Source of the DNA: Limnephilus marmoratus
Lineage: Eukaryota > Arthropoda > Insecta > Trichoptera > Limnephilidae
Direction of reading: 5' to 3'
Length of the DNA stretch: 64,000 bases
NCBI GenBank assembly: GCA_917880885.1
Contig: OU862910.1
Location: forward strand, 53,311,285-53,375,284
Part shown: positions 54,554 through 63,873 of the stretch, piece after piece
Position numbering within the stretch: the stretch's first letter is position 1
How the letters are laid out: the number at the start of each line of letters is the position of its first letter
Program-made: the position numbers and the translations under genes
The notes under the pieces: generated by a model
Told to the model about the DNA's origin: nothing
The model's input: only the letters and a program-made list of their open reading frames with translations
Database searches by the model: none

Positions 54554-54727
54554 ATGTCCTATTTGATGGAATATATGGCAGAAATCCAAAAAAGATTTAA
54601 TGATGTAAGAAATATTAACAACTGTTTCATTCTTGTAGAAAACTCTTGGCATTTTGAATACGATGACATGAAATTATTCAGCCAGTTTGGATTTCCTAAA
54701 ACACAGTTTGATGAAAGAAGTCATTGA
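54554..54727 (+). CDS. LINE leader frame (57 codons) overlapping ORF1
   Basis: ATG at 54554 opens a short frame starting MSYLMEYMAEIQKRF and ending TQFDERSH. Its last 17 nt overlap the first ATG of ORF1 (54711). It is in the same frame as ORF2, not ORF1. It could be a real upstream cistron that couples translation by re-initiation. Alternatively it could be the true N-terminus of ORF1 separated by a one-base frameshift. No domain is recognised. Confidence 0.35.
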   Translation: MSYLMEYMAEIQKRFNDVRNINNCFILVENSWHFEYDDMKLFSQFGFPKTQFDERSH

Positions 54728-55241
54728 ACTAAAATACGACACACAACTCAAAGCTAATTTCATTGAACATTGTGAAAACAGAAGTACGAGTACATTACAC
54801 AACCGAACTGAAATGTCATTTCCTGAACATCAACATAATGAAATACAAACAATTAATATGTCCCACGAACAACAAATATATTTCCTGTGTCCTTATTATA
54901 TTATGATTTCTTATACTATAATCACTTTTATTATGATATTATGTAAACTTTTAATATTATATTATAAAATAATTATAAATCAGCATCAGAATAAATGTAA
55001 AGAATACTGGATATGTAAATCTCTAGACCGGCCGCGTTCCCCCGAATTCATGAAACGCTCTAATTCTAACCAAACTAAACTAAAAAATCTCCAAACCGAT
55101 CATCTACCAAACATTACATCTTACAATTGGAAAAATTTTATATTAAAGATAGCAAAACCAAAAACTATTACATCTCAGTATAAAATTGTAATATCCATAG
55201 AAACTTTCAACTCAATTAATTTTAAATGGATGATTTCATAG
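54711..55241 (+). CDS. LINE ORF1 (176 codons) with a predicted membrane segment
   Basis: The frame begins at the ATG at 54711; the frame is open slightly further upstream only through a TTG. Residues about 57-89 form a long hydrophobic stretch (IYFLCPYYIMISYTIITFIM and on to YYKIII), enough for a membrane helix. A basic region follows, with C95/C103 and polar, Asn-rich ends. No CCHC knuckles, RRM or esterase motif is visible, unlike typical LINE ORF1 proteins. It overlaps ORF2 by 16 nt (ATGGATGATTTCATAG), a layout that suggests termination-reinitiation. AT-rich DNA can give Ile/Leu-rich translations by chance, so function is unproven. Confidence 0.55.
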   Translation: MKEVIELKYDTQLKANFIEHCENRSTSTLHNRTEMSFPEHQHNEIQTINMSHEQQIYFLCPYYIMISYTIITFIMILCKLLILYYKIIINQHQNKCKEYWICKSLDRPRSPEFMKRSNSNQTKLKNLQTDHLPNITSYNWKNFILKIAKPKTITSQYKIVISIETFNSINFKWMIS

Positions 55242-58219
55242 CTAGCCAATTAGAAAATTTCTACAAAATCCATGAATACGAATGTGCAAGCACAGAGACT
55301 TGTAATGAATTTTTCCCACACAAATTTAACGGTTTATTCATATTACACCAAAATATTCGTAGTATTTTTCAAAATTTTGATGAATTTATTATTAAAATCA
55401 ATAACCTAATATTACAACCAGACTGTATAATATTAACAGAGACATTTACAAATGATGAGTCACCAGCTTTTCAGCTTCCTAACTATACATACATCCCAAC
55501 TAAAATAAATATTAATAAAAATAGTGGAATCGCAATATTTGTTCACACCAAATTCAGTATTGTCACGATTTTAGAACACCCAATATTACTGACTAACTGT
55601 ATTCAAATAGAAATTAAACTCGATAAATATATTTATCACATAATTGCCATTTACAGAACACACGAATCAAATATTTCACATTTTATAACTCAAATGAAAA
55701 ATATGTTACTACCGCTTAAAAATAAAACCTGTTTTATCACGGGTGATTTTAATATTAACATTAACGAAAAATCAGAAAATATTTTCAAAAATGAGTTCCT
55801 AAATTGTATGACTGAATTAGATTTTAAATCATGCATAAACAAAAATACTAGAGAAATGCACGGACAAAAATCGTCTTGCTTAGATCATATTTGGGTAAAC
55901 ATAAAATTACAAAACCTATATAAAATCAAAACAATGGTTTGGCAAACGAATATTACTGACCACCACACTTGCTTATTATTGTATGATAGTGAAATAAAAT
56001 CACAAATTAAGGCTCCAATTACTATTAAAAAAACCACAAATATTGCCATTTTAGAGGAAAAATTGAAAGCAGAAACTTGGTGTACGATACTACAATCTAA
56101 CGATGTCGAACAATGCTCAAATATGTTTGAAAAACAACTTATGGATCATATTGAAACCTCCACAACAGAGGTCTCATTATACACGAATTCAAAATTCAGA
56201 CGTATAAAACCTTGGATCACTTGTGGCCTAATAAAATCTATTAGAGAAAAAGAGAGGCTATATAAAAATACAATTAAAAATCCACACGATGAAAATGCTA
56301 AGATAGTTCTCAAAAAATATAGAAATAAATTAACATCTTTAATTAAAAAAAGTAAAGACGACTACTTTAAAAAAATAATCTCTACTTCAGAAAACAATCT
56401 AAAAGTTATTTGGAAAACGGTAAATTATGCGATTGAAAATAAGAAAAAAAATAATTCTATAAAATATTTAAAACATGAAAATAATATCATAGATGTATCC
56501 AAAGACCCAAAACTAACAGCAAACATTTTTAATTCTTATTTCTCTAAAGTAGGAAATAATCTCGCTGAAAAAATCTCTAAATCTGTACACGCACCTAAAC
56601 CTATAACAACTAATACACAAAAACAAAATACACTATCCACTTTAAAAAAAACTACTGAAACTGAAATACAACTTGTAATAGAAAGCATGAAAGACGGATC
56701 CTCTCCAGGTTTTGACCACATTTCTGTGAAAATTCTTAAAGAAATGAAAATGTATCTACTGAAACCACTAAACCACCTTATTAATCTCAGTCTGACTAAA
56801 GGCATATTCCCAACAAATTATAAAAAATCTATAATATCCCCTATCTTTAAAACCGGCGACCCGCAAAATGTTTCAAATTATCGACCGATATCACTAATAT
56901 CGAATATAGCAAAAATATTTGAAAAGATTGTGAAGAAAAGGGTTGTTGATTTTCTAGAAAACAATAAAATATTACATTCCCATCAATTCGGATTCTTAAA
57001 AACAAAAAGCACACAAGATGCAATAGCAAATGTAACATCATTTATATACTCTGCACTTGATGAAGGAAATAAATGCGCAGGAATATTCATAGACCTAAGA
57101 AAAGCATTCGATAGTATTTCACACGCAAAGCTTATCAAAAAACTGAAATTAAATAACATCAATGATAAAGCCGTTCAATGGATAGAAAGTTATTTAAACA
57201 ATCGTGCACAATTTGTTAAAATAAATGACCAAACTAGCGACCAAGAAACATCAAATTTTGGTATCCCACAGGGCACCGTGCTTGGACCAATACTGTTCAT
57301 TTTGTATGTAAACGACATATTTATTCAACCATTGCATGGCCAAATTATCTCTTACGCCGATGATACAGTTCTTTTAATAAAAGAAAAAACTTGGGAAAAA
57401 ATTAATCTAAAAGCTACAGAAGACATAAATAATCTAAAAATATGGTTTGACAATAACCTCTTGTCGTTAAATAGTGATAAAACATATGTCATTCCTTTCG
57501 AAATTAACACTAACATTGTACCTCCAAATCTTCAAATATTCTTACATAATCATTCTCTCGCACAACACGATACTAATCACTGCCAACAAAAATGTTCACT
57601 TCTGAAAATAGCGGATAAAATTACATATCTTGGAATAATCATAGATAAAAACCTAAAATGGAAAGATCACATTGGCCATACAATAAAAAGAGTTAGGAAG
57701 TTAATTCATATATTCTTACGGATAAGAAACTTCTTATCAACGAAAAATCTATACTCAATATACTACGCATTAGTACAGTCTATTCTTCAGTATGCCATTA
57801 TCAGTTGGGGAGCAGCTTACAAAACTAGTCTGACCCCCATAGAAATTGTTCAAAAACTAATAATAAAAATTATACTAAAAAAACCTCTAGACTTCCCAAC
57901 TGATCGCATATTCGAAGAATTCAAAGTTCTAACATTTAAAAACTTATTTATAAAAAATTCAATTGTACAAATTATAAAAGAAAAAGATAAATACGCATTC
58001 ATAACTGAAAATCGTACTAGACTTAAACATGTATTTGTGTGCCCCAAATTAAACACTTCTTTTGCCCAACACCATTATACTCACCAAGGAAAATTATTTT
58101 TCAATAACCTACCAATAGAAATCAGAAGCATTAGGAACAAAGTTCAATTGTTGAACTCCATCAAAAAGTATTTTAGAGAATGTCACACTAAAAATCATAC
58201 TTGTTTTTCTTCTTACTGA
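55226..58219 (+). CDS. LINE ORF2: APE endonuclease and reverse transcriptase (997 aa)
   Basis: This is the complete enzyme for target-primed reverse transcription. The N-terminal apurinic-like endonuclease shows all catalytic landmarks: HQN (N43), LTET (E72), YR (143-144), GDFNIN (173-178, D174/N176), SSCLDH (216-221) and TDHH (244-247). A linker of about 200 residues follows. The RT has NYRPISL (551-557), FIDLRKAFDS (621-630), GIPQGTVLGPILF (679-691) and the catalytic YADD (710-713). The C-terminal region ends ...KNHTCFSSY. There is no internal stop or missing catalytic residue, and the length fits the family. The start overlaps the ORF1 stop. It is closely related to the truncated frame 1446-3089 but has a different 3' end: (AT)n, not poly(A). 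Confidence 0.95.
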   Translation: MDDFIASQLENFYKIHEYECASTETCNEFFPHKFNGLFILHQNIRSIFQNFDEFIIKINNLILQPDCIILTETFTNDESPAFQLPNYTYIPTKININKNSGIAIFVHTKFSIVTILEHPILLTNCIQIEIKLDKYIYHIIAIYRTHESNISHFITQMKNMLLPLKNKTCFITGDFNININEKSENIFKNEFLNCMTELDFKSCINKNTREMHGQKSSCLDHIWVNIKLQNLYKIKTMVWQTNITDHHTCLLLYDSEIKSQIKAPITIKKTTNIAILEEKLKAETWCTILQSNDVEQCSNMFEKQLMDHIETSTTEVSLYTNSKFRRIKPWITCGLIKSIREKERLYKNTIKNPHDENAKIVLKKYRNKLTSLIKKSKDDYFKKIISTSENNLKVIWKTVNYAIENKKKNNSIKYLKHENNIIDVSKDPKLTANIFNSYFSKVGNNLAEKISKSVHAPKPITTNTQKQNTLSTLKKTTETEIQLVIESMKDGSSPGFDHISVKILKEMKMYLLKPLNHLINLSLTKGIFPTNYKKSIISPIFKTGDPQNVSNYRPISLISNIAKIFEKIVKKRVVDFLENNKILHSHQFGFLKTKSTQDAIANVTSFIYSALDEGNKCAGIFIDLRKAFDSISHAKLIKKLKLNNINDKAVQWIESYLNNRAQFVKINDQTSDQETSNFGIPQGTVLGPILFILYVNDIFIQPLHGQIISYADDTVLLIKEKTWEKINLKATEDINNLKIWFDNNLLSLNSDKTYVIPFEINTNIVPPNLQIFLHNHSLAQHDTNHCQQKCSLLKIADKITYLGIIIDKNLKWKDHIGHTIKRVRKLIHIFLRIRNFLSTKNLYSIYYALVQSILQYAIISWGAAYKTSLTPIEIVQKLIIKIILKKPLDFPTDRIFEEFKVLTFKNLFIKNSIVQIIKEKDKYAFITENRTRLKHVFVCPKLNTSFAQHHYTHQGKLFFNNLPIEIRSIRNKVQLLNSIKKYFRECHTKNHTCFSSY

Positions 58220-58287
58220 ATACATATTATATGTTTGCATATTTTAGTTAACGGGTCTGATTGCCATGTGTCTGTATTAACTGCATC

Positions 58288-58290
<3 letters not shown>

Positions 58291-58325
<35 letters not shown>
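58291..58325. repeat. (AT)n microsatellite at the LINE 3' end
   Basis: About 17 uninterrupted AT units follow 70 bp of 3' UTR. They probably arose as the element's tail. Confidence 0.85.
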
Positions 58326-58327
<2 letters not shown>

Positions 58328-58329
58328 TT

Positions 58330-59455
58330 TATGTTACGGCATTTAGTGGCTCAAAGCGTCCTTTAATTACCGGAACTTCTTGATCATTTCGACTTACTGG
58401 CTCATTTGGGCACTTAGTGGCTCATCGTTTTTTTTTTTTAAGTCCATCATATCAAACTCGATGAGACGAGTCGAACGGTGTAAAAAAAATTTTTGAGTGA
58501 ATAAATGACATTTTTACGTGGACCGTTAATGCTCCGGAATGCGTTTTTTATCAGTAAATATTCATCCATACTTAGAACATCAATTGGTTACACTTTTTAT
58601 CGCATCTATAACATCACGGCATGCGACGTTGCCGGATGTTCTCGTCATACAATATCATTCAAACTCCAAGTCGTTTATCAATGCTTTGCGATATTGAACT
58701 CAATGGTTAAATTCCTCAAAATCTATTATCGCATGACATTGCTATGTCAGATTGAATCTTTTTGCGATATGTTATATGTTTGCCAGAATGTTATAATATG
58801 TTGTATTCCTACATAGGTAGCCAGACTGTCAAGCGCTCGCGGTGGACTGTTAGAAGAACAGACATTATATTATAATATTTACCGGCTATTCGCGCCCTTT
58901 TTTAAAATTGAAGATTGATTTACGAGTTGCTTTTATAATATCGTTATTAATTTTGTGTTAATTGTTTTTGTTTTTATTACAAGTTTTATATTATTTCGTA
59001 TTTTAATACACATTTATGTAGTTTTTCTTTAATAAATAAAATATTTGCTACGTAATTATGTATTTGTCTTTTGCGTTCTGAAAGCATAGTCAGTTGTAAT
59101 GTGATGAGTGATGATATCTATACAGGGTTTTCTAAAAATTTCAGAAATATATTAGGTACTCATTTAATATGTTTTTTCATACAGTTATATTAATTTGTTT
59201 AAATGTTTTTTTAGTAGAACGTAATTTTTATAATGGATTATAATATTATCATATTTAAGAAATCTAACAAGTTTTTCATTTAAAAAAATGCTCTGTACCT
59301 AGGTAATTACTTTACGCGTGACTATTTTTCAAAAGCATTGTCTCTAGTTGTATTGTAGTAGATAATAAAAAGGTGTTTTATTGTTGTTTGGGTGTATTTT
59401 ATAAAAAATATTATGAACAAAAATAAACAATAATTTAAAAATAAATTACAATATA
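58330..59455. other. No gene recognised
   Basis: AT-rich DNA. The phrase TTAGTGGCTCA occurs twice (58340 and 58411), and a frame at 58505-58816 has no recognisable features. Confidence 0.35.
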
Positions 59456-59462
59456 CTGCCTA

Positions 59463-59828
59463 CATAGTCCAGGAGTAAGACCCTTGACTCACAATCCGCA
59501 GGTCTCAAATTTTATTTGATTAATTTGTGTTATTTCACAATTAATTCATTTAAAATAATATAAAGTATATTTGCGGCACGTTCCAGAGTGAAAGATACTC
59601 TCAGTATCGCCCTGCTGTAAGACCACCATTCAGAATTGAAACATTGCTTGAAAATGGCTTTGGCCGTGTTTAGTGACCAGATCCGAATAGCCAGGTACTT
59701 CCCAACCTTCATCTTCCCCACCTCCTTCCCCTATCCATTACCTTCAGCCTCATAACATACTGGGGATGCCATAGTCTCACTGGCTCCAGACGGGAACAGT
59801 TGGGACTCTTGTGCGGTATTCACTGTAA
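59463..59828 (+). repeat. SINE-1 with deleted B-box region
   Basis: The head begins TAGTCCAGGAGTAAGACCC but jumps from GCAGGTC to TCAAATTTTATTTG, losing the B-box. The rest matches 16200-16530 closely and ends CACTGTAAAAAAATAA. It lies about 165 bp upstream of the putative gene at 59993. Confidence 0.8.
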
Positions 59829-59879
59829 AAAAATAATATTTAGGTATTAACTTACTGGCATAATACGGTGGTTTGATTT

Positions 59880-59992
59880 AATTCTGATGGGTTACGGTAC
59901 CACAATTTGTGAATTGGTCAAAATAAAGTTGGCAACACTGTCTCGATGTTAAGTTGATATTTGCGCTAGATTGGTATACCTATTTAATATTT
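59880..59992 (+). promoter_or_regulatory. Candidate promoter or 5' UTR of the five-exon gene
   Basis: Unique DNA between the SINE and the first ATG contains AATTGGTCAAAATAAAGTTGG and GGCAACACTG, plus AT-rich DNA close to the ATG. No start site can be fixed from sequence. Confidence 0.25.
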
Positions 59993-60128
59993 ATGACGCC
60001 GCGGCCGCCCAGCGCATCCAATCGCGTGTGGAATTTGGCGTATGAATCCTTTTCTTTCGCATTTTATAAAATGTCACGGCAGAGAATTAATACCATTATT
60101 GCGATGTCAATGGATTCTTCAATTAACG
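59993..60128 (+). CDS. Unknown gene, exon 1 (starts at ATG)
   Basis: First coding exon of a predicted spliced gene. The ATG at 59993 opens MTPRPPSASNRVWNLAYESF, and the exon ends ...MDSSIN plus one base (G) at a good donor, AACG/GTAAGA. The donor is phase 1, and all four downstream exons begin and end in phase 1, so each junction keeps the frame. The encoded start is basic and Pro/Ser-rich, then contains a mixed helix (YKMSRQRINTIIAMSM). No signal peptide, membrane segment or known domain is seen. A further exon upstream is possible, because the frame is open to 59954. The product is unidentified. Confidence 0.5.
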
Positions 60129-60239
60129 GTAAGATTTTATCATATAACCTAAAATATTGTGTTGCATAATGAATTATTACAATCAATGACATAACAAAAA
60201 TGTTTGGTAATTATCGATTCGGAATTCGGACCATACAAT

Positions 60240-60369
60240 GGTTCGGACTGGCCACGCTTATTACGAATAATATTTATTGTGTAATAAAAAGTTTCCTTAT
60301 ATAGTAATTAAGACGAATCTAAAGTGGTTTTCTAAAGATTATTCGTAATAATCGTGACCAGTGCGAACC
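60240..60369. repeat. MITE in intron 1 of the unknown gene
   Basis: Inverted arms GGTTCGGACTGGCCACG and TTATTACGAATAAT (60240-60274) match the inverse at 60336-60369 with few mismatches. The element is 130 bp in total. Confidence 0.6.
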
Positions 60370-60549
60370 GAATGTTTTTTTTAGGTAAAATTACATTATA
60401 ATGCGTTGCATTTTTAGGTTATGGTCTCTAGAAAAACGCTTTTCACTGATATTTTAATAATAATTCTTGTTGATTTTCACATAAGTACGATAATTATGCG
60501 TATTGTTTTATTATGTTTATGATTTTTAATGTGTTTTGTTATTTTATAG

Positions 60550-60666
60550 ATAAAAATATATCTAGTACAAGTGAAGAAGGTTTGCGAATTTCAGAGGGTA
60601 AAAGAGCCGTAATTAATGAAATGGAAGAAAAACTGGATGATCTATTTGCAAACTCTCCAGATTCAG
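60550..60666 (+). CDS. Unknown gene, exon 2 (repeat module 1)
   Basis: 117 nt between TTATTTTATAG and TTCAG/GTAGCT. It encodes D-KNISSTSEEGLRISEG, then KRAVINEMEEKLDDLFANS and PDS: 39 codons, phase 1 to 1. The module is Ser/Glu-rich with a predicted amphipathic helix (about 20 residues) that ends in the acidic DDLF. It differs from module 2 at Leu-Arg (versus Ser-Pro). Confidence 0.55.
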
Positions 60667-60882
60667 GTAGCTACATATAAATTATTACTCTCAATGACTT
60701 AATAAAAGTGTTTTTTAATAAAATTACGTTATAATGCGTTGCATTTTTAAGTTATGGTCTCTATGAAAACGCTTTGCACTGTTATTTTAATAATAATGCT
60801 TGTTGATTTTCACATGAGTACAATAATTATGCTTATTGTTTTATTATCTTTATGATTTTTAATGTGTTTTGTTATTTTATAG

Positions 60883-60999
60883 ATAAAAATATATCTAGTA
60901 CAAGTGAAGAAGGTTCGCCAATTTCAGAGGGTAAAAGAGCCGTAATTAATGAAATGGAAGAAAAACTGGATGATCTATTTGCAAACTCTCCAGATTCAG
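60883..60999 (+). CDS. Unknown gene, exon 3 (repeat module 2)
   Basis: Exactly 333 bp downstream of module 1, with the same acceptor, donor and 117-nt length. The protein differs from module 1 only by GSPIS for GLRIS. The flanking intron DNA is also duplicated, so the whole exon-plus-intron unit was copied. Confidence 0.55.
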
Positions 61000-61215
61000 G
61001 TAGCTACATATAAATTATTACTCTCAATGACTTAATAAAAGTGTTTTTTAATAAAATTACGTTATAATGCATTGCATTTTTAAGTTTTGGTCTCTATGAA
61101 AACGCTTTGCACTGTTATTTTAATAATAATGCTTGTTGATTTTCACATGAGTACAATAATTATGCTTATTGATTTATTATGTTTATGATTTTTAATGTGT
61201 TTTGTTATTTTATAG

Positions 61216-61332
61216 ATAAAAATATATCTAGTAGAAGTGAAGAAGGTTCGCCAATTTCAGAGGGTAAAAGAGCCGTAATTAATGAAATGGAGAAAAAACT
61301 GGATGATCTATTTGCAAACTCTTCAGATTCAG
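61216..61332 (+). CDS. Unknown gene, exon 4 (repeat module 3)
   Basis: Again 333 bp further on. Changes are ISSRSEEG for ISSTSEEG, EMEKKL for EMEEKL and SSDS for SPDS. All are substitutions and the frame is kept; the splice signals are retained. Confidence 0.55.
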
Positions 61333-61484
61333 GTAGCTACATAATAATTACTGATAATATACAATAATCTTAGGTATTTTTCATTACATACCAACATCAC
61401 GTTACTTATTATTGTGAAATGTTTTAGCAATTAACGGTAGTGATGCTTAGTTTTGGAGTATTACATTATTATGCTTTATTTTAG

Positions 61485-61550
61485 AAGCAAGTGTGACGTC
61501 CGGCAGTGATGACTTATTCAAGTTACCCTCGAGAATTTCGTCTGATTCTG
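61485..61550 (+). CDS. Unknown gene, exon 5 (diverged module)
   Basis: 66 nt between TTTATTTTAG and TTCTG/GTAGGT, phase 1 to 1. It encodes EASVTSGSDDLF, then KLPSRISSDS. The DDLF followed by a Ser-rich SSDS ending recalls the end of modules 1-3, so it may be an older, shortened copy. The donor implies further exons downstream, but the next 2.4 kb is filled with transposon fragments and none could be found before the window ends. Confidence 0.45.
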
Positions 61551-61686
61551 GTAGGTAGACTAACTCATTTACCTGACAAACGTTAATCAATGATTCTTGA
61601 TCATATATGTGATAAGCGCATGGTAAGCGCTCGTTTCAAATTTCCAACTTGGTAATGTAAACGCTATGCTGTAGCGCAGGGGTTCC

Positions 61687-61790
61687 CAACCTTTTTGTAC
61701 TCTAGAGCACATTCTAAAATATCGGTAGGGTGGCGGGCACCACCTATTTTTAATCGACAAACTCCTCCCATAACTTCTCATTTTCCCATA
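61687..61790. mobile_element. hAT left end, truncated
   Basis: CAGGGGTTCCCAACCTTTTT followed by a GGGCACCACC-type subterminal region is a typical hAT terminus, similar to 31134. No matching right end is seen before the LINE-H fragment at 61884. Confidence 0.55.
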
Positions 61791-61883
61791 ATTTATTAAT
61801 AAATAATAAACAAAAATGTTTCAAAATAATAAAATTATTATTCAAATTGCATACACACAGAGAAATGTATTTAATGTATTATT

Positions 61884-62184
61884 ACGTCTCGCAATCGAAA
61901 TGAAAATCTCGTCTCCTTCAACGGAAGCAACCTTCCGAACAGGCCCTCTATTGATATGCTCGATGTAACTCTAAGTGACCAGCTCAGATATGGGGGCTCC
62001 ATCGAAGCCAGAGTAAAGCTAGCCTTTCAAAAACTGGGCGTACTGTACAAGGCCCGCAGATACTTTAATAGTACACAACTACTAGCCTTGTACAAATCGC
62101 AAGTCCGCCCCACAGTTGAATTTGGTAGCCATCTCTGGTCTGGAGCTCCAAAATATCTGAAAAATAACCTCGATTCTGTGCAGA
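61884..62184 (+). pseudogene. LINE-H ORF2 fragment, part 1 (split by hAT)
   Basis: It encodes IDMLDVTLSDQLRYGGSIEA, KLAFQKLGVLYKARRYFNST and VEFGSHLWSGAPKYLKN up to DSVQ, where the hAT element interrupts it. It continues at 63442. Confidence 0.85.
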
Positions 62185-63433
62185 CAGGGCCGGATCTACG
62201 AAATTTAGCGCCCTGTGCAGTAGGTACCGATGGCGCCCCCCCCCCCCCCCCTACATTTTTATTTTGATTAAAAATTCGTTTACCCCAATTTTTTTTTTTA
62301 TTTAATTTTTTTTTTTTACACTAATTTATCAAATAAAATCAAGACATATAAAGGGTGTAACCCTATCTAAAGTTTTCGAATAAATAAGCCACGATCTATG
62401 TAATTCTTCTCCATTAGGCAGTTTCTTGTAATAATACTCAGTATTAAATTTACGCTTGTTCGTAATAGGAAAATCAAAACCTTTCAATTGTACAGGACCT
62501 TCCTGAACTAATAAACTAATGGAATTTTGAGTTTTGAAACGAGTTTTTTTTATGTCATTATGCTCTTTAACTCTAAGTTTTAGATTCTGCGAGCCTGAAA
62601 GTTTTTTTTTTAATTATTGTTCTATTCATTGTAATCCACAATCCACAACCTCTAACAACCAATAGAAATTTAGTTATTAATTAAAAAATCTAAACTAATC
62701 TAACCTCAAATTTGTACCTTGCATTTCCATTTCCCCTGTGTTCTGTGTTGAGCGAACAAACACGAACGTATCTATGGTATCAACGGCTTACGAAAGACGC
62801 TTACACTGATTATTACTGACTGTAAAATAACAAATCTAATAGAAATTAATTATAGGTACATTTAACGAACTTCAACTGTCAAATCAATGATGAAACTGTC
62901 AACAAGTTGCAAACTTGCAAACCGTGCGATGTTTATGCTAATGAAATTTTGAATTTACTGAAGATTTCATAAGAAAATGGTCTTTAAGTCCCTTTTCCTA
63001 GAGATTTAAATCGTAAAAAAGCATTTTGAAAGGCGCCGTCTGTTTGTTTGTTCTCTTGAATAAAAGTACGGCGCTGTGATTGGTTAATGAATTTGGATCG
63101 CACTCATTCGTCGTAAAAGACGGTAAAAGATATATGGAAAAATAGATCTTACGTTTAAACTAAATATATGGAATTTATAAAAAAATTCTGTAACTGACTA
63201 TAAATTCGTAAATCGTTGAATTTCGTTGAATTCAAACCAGATGCGTGCTCAGTCTGTATCTTTGGAAAGTGTTGCTAGAGCGTAATAATTATTTCGTACT
63301 ATGGGTAATTTTTAAACGATTCAGGGAATATTATAACAAATTTTTAATACAATATTTATTTTCTCACGGCGCCCCTTCGGAGTTGGCGCCAGGTTTTTTG
63401 CACGTTTTTGAACGTATGGCAGATCCGGCGCTG
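62185..63433. mobile_element. Non-autonomous hAT element (1249 bp)
   Basis: Ends CAGGGCCGGATCTACG and (inverted) CAGCGCCGGATCTGCC, flanked by a perfect 8-bp duplication TGTGCAGA (62177-62184 and 63434-63441). Subterminal GGCGCC blocks occur on both sides and a C15 run at about 62234-62250. There is no transposase frame. Other LINE-H copies show the uninterrupted TCTGTGCAGAA site. Confidence 0.9.
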
Positions 63434-63441
63434 TGTGCAGA

Positions 63442-63868
63442 AGCGGGCGATTCGTTTGATAAATTCTCCCATTTTAACAGACGGATTGCAATCTTTAGGG
63501 CACAGGCGTCGGGTGGGAATGCTATCCTTGTTCTACCGGTATTTCAATGGAAGATGCTCCAAGAAACTAGCATCATTGATCCCTTCGGCACCGGTGCATA
63601 GTCGGGAAACACGCCAAACGCGTGCCCAACATATGTACACGGTTGACATTTGTCACATGAGAACTGGTCGCTTCTTCGACTCGTTCTTGTGCTCAACAGC
63701 TCGGCTATGGAACGATTTGCCGGCCTCTGGGTTTTCCCCTTCCTACAACATGGGTCTCTTCAAGACCAATGTTAACTCCCTCTTCTCCTCAAAAAGACCC
63801 TCCACACAGCATCTTAGATGACATAGGCCTTGAGGGAAATCGTTTTCTTAAGGGCCTCCTGTGTGGAG
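63442..63868 (+). pseudogene. LINE-H ORF2 fragment, part 2, with terminal hairpin
   Basis: It continues KRAIRLINSPILTDG, MLSLFYRYFNGRCSKKL, RTGRFFDSFLCSTARL and WNDLPASGFSPSYN, ends STQHLR, then the hairpin and a T/A run. With part 1 it forms a nearly open 3' half of the LINE-H reverse transcriptase. Confidence 0.85.
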
Positions 63869-63873
63869 TTTTT

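Larger units (their letters stand above)
54393..58325 (+). mobile_element. Apparently full-length LINE (CR1/Jockey group)
   Basis: Layout: a 5' UTR of about 160 bp, a short frame (54554-54727), ORF1 (54711-55241), a complete ORF2 (55226-58219), a 3' UTR of about 75 bp and an (AT)n tail (58291-58325). All long frames are intact, so the insertion is recent and may still be competent. The 5' end abuts an L2-like relic. Confidence 0.8.
60375..61375 (+). repeat. 333-bp tandem repeat, three copies, each carrying one exon
   Basis: The unit holds AAATTAC(A/G)TTATAATGC, TTATGGTCTCTA, TTTCACATGAGTAC and TTTTTAATGTGTTTTG followed by the exon. Copy 1 is the most diverged in its intron part; copies 2 and 3 are nearly identical. 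Confidence 0.85.

Noticed and set aside
63245..63601. 118-codon + strand frame
   Set aside because: It spans the hAT right end and an out-of-frame reading of the LINE-H fragment, so it is an accidental fusion.
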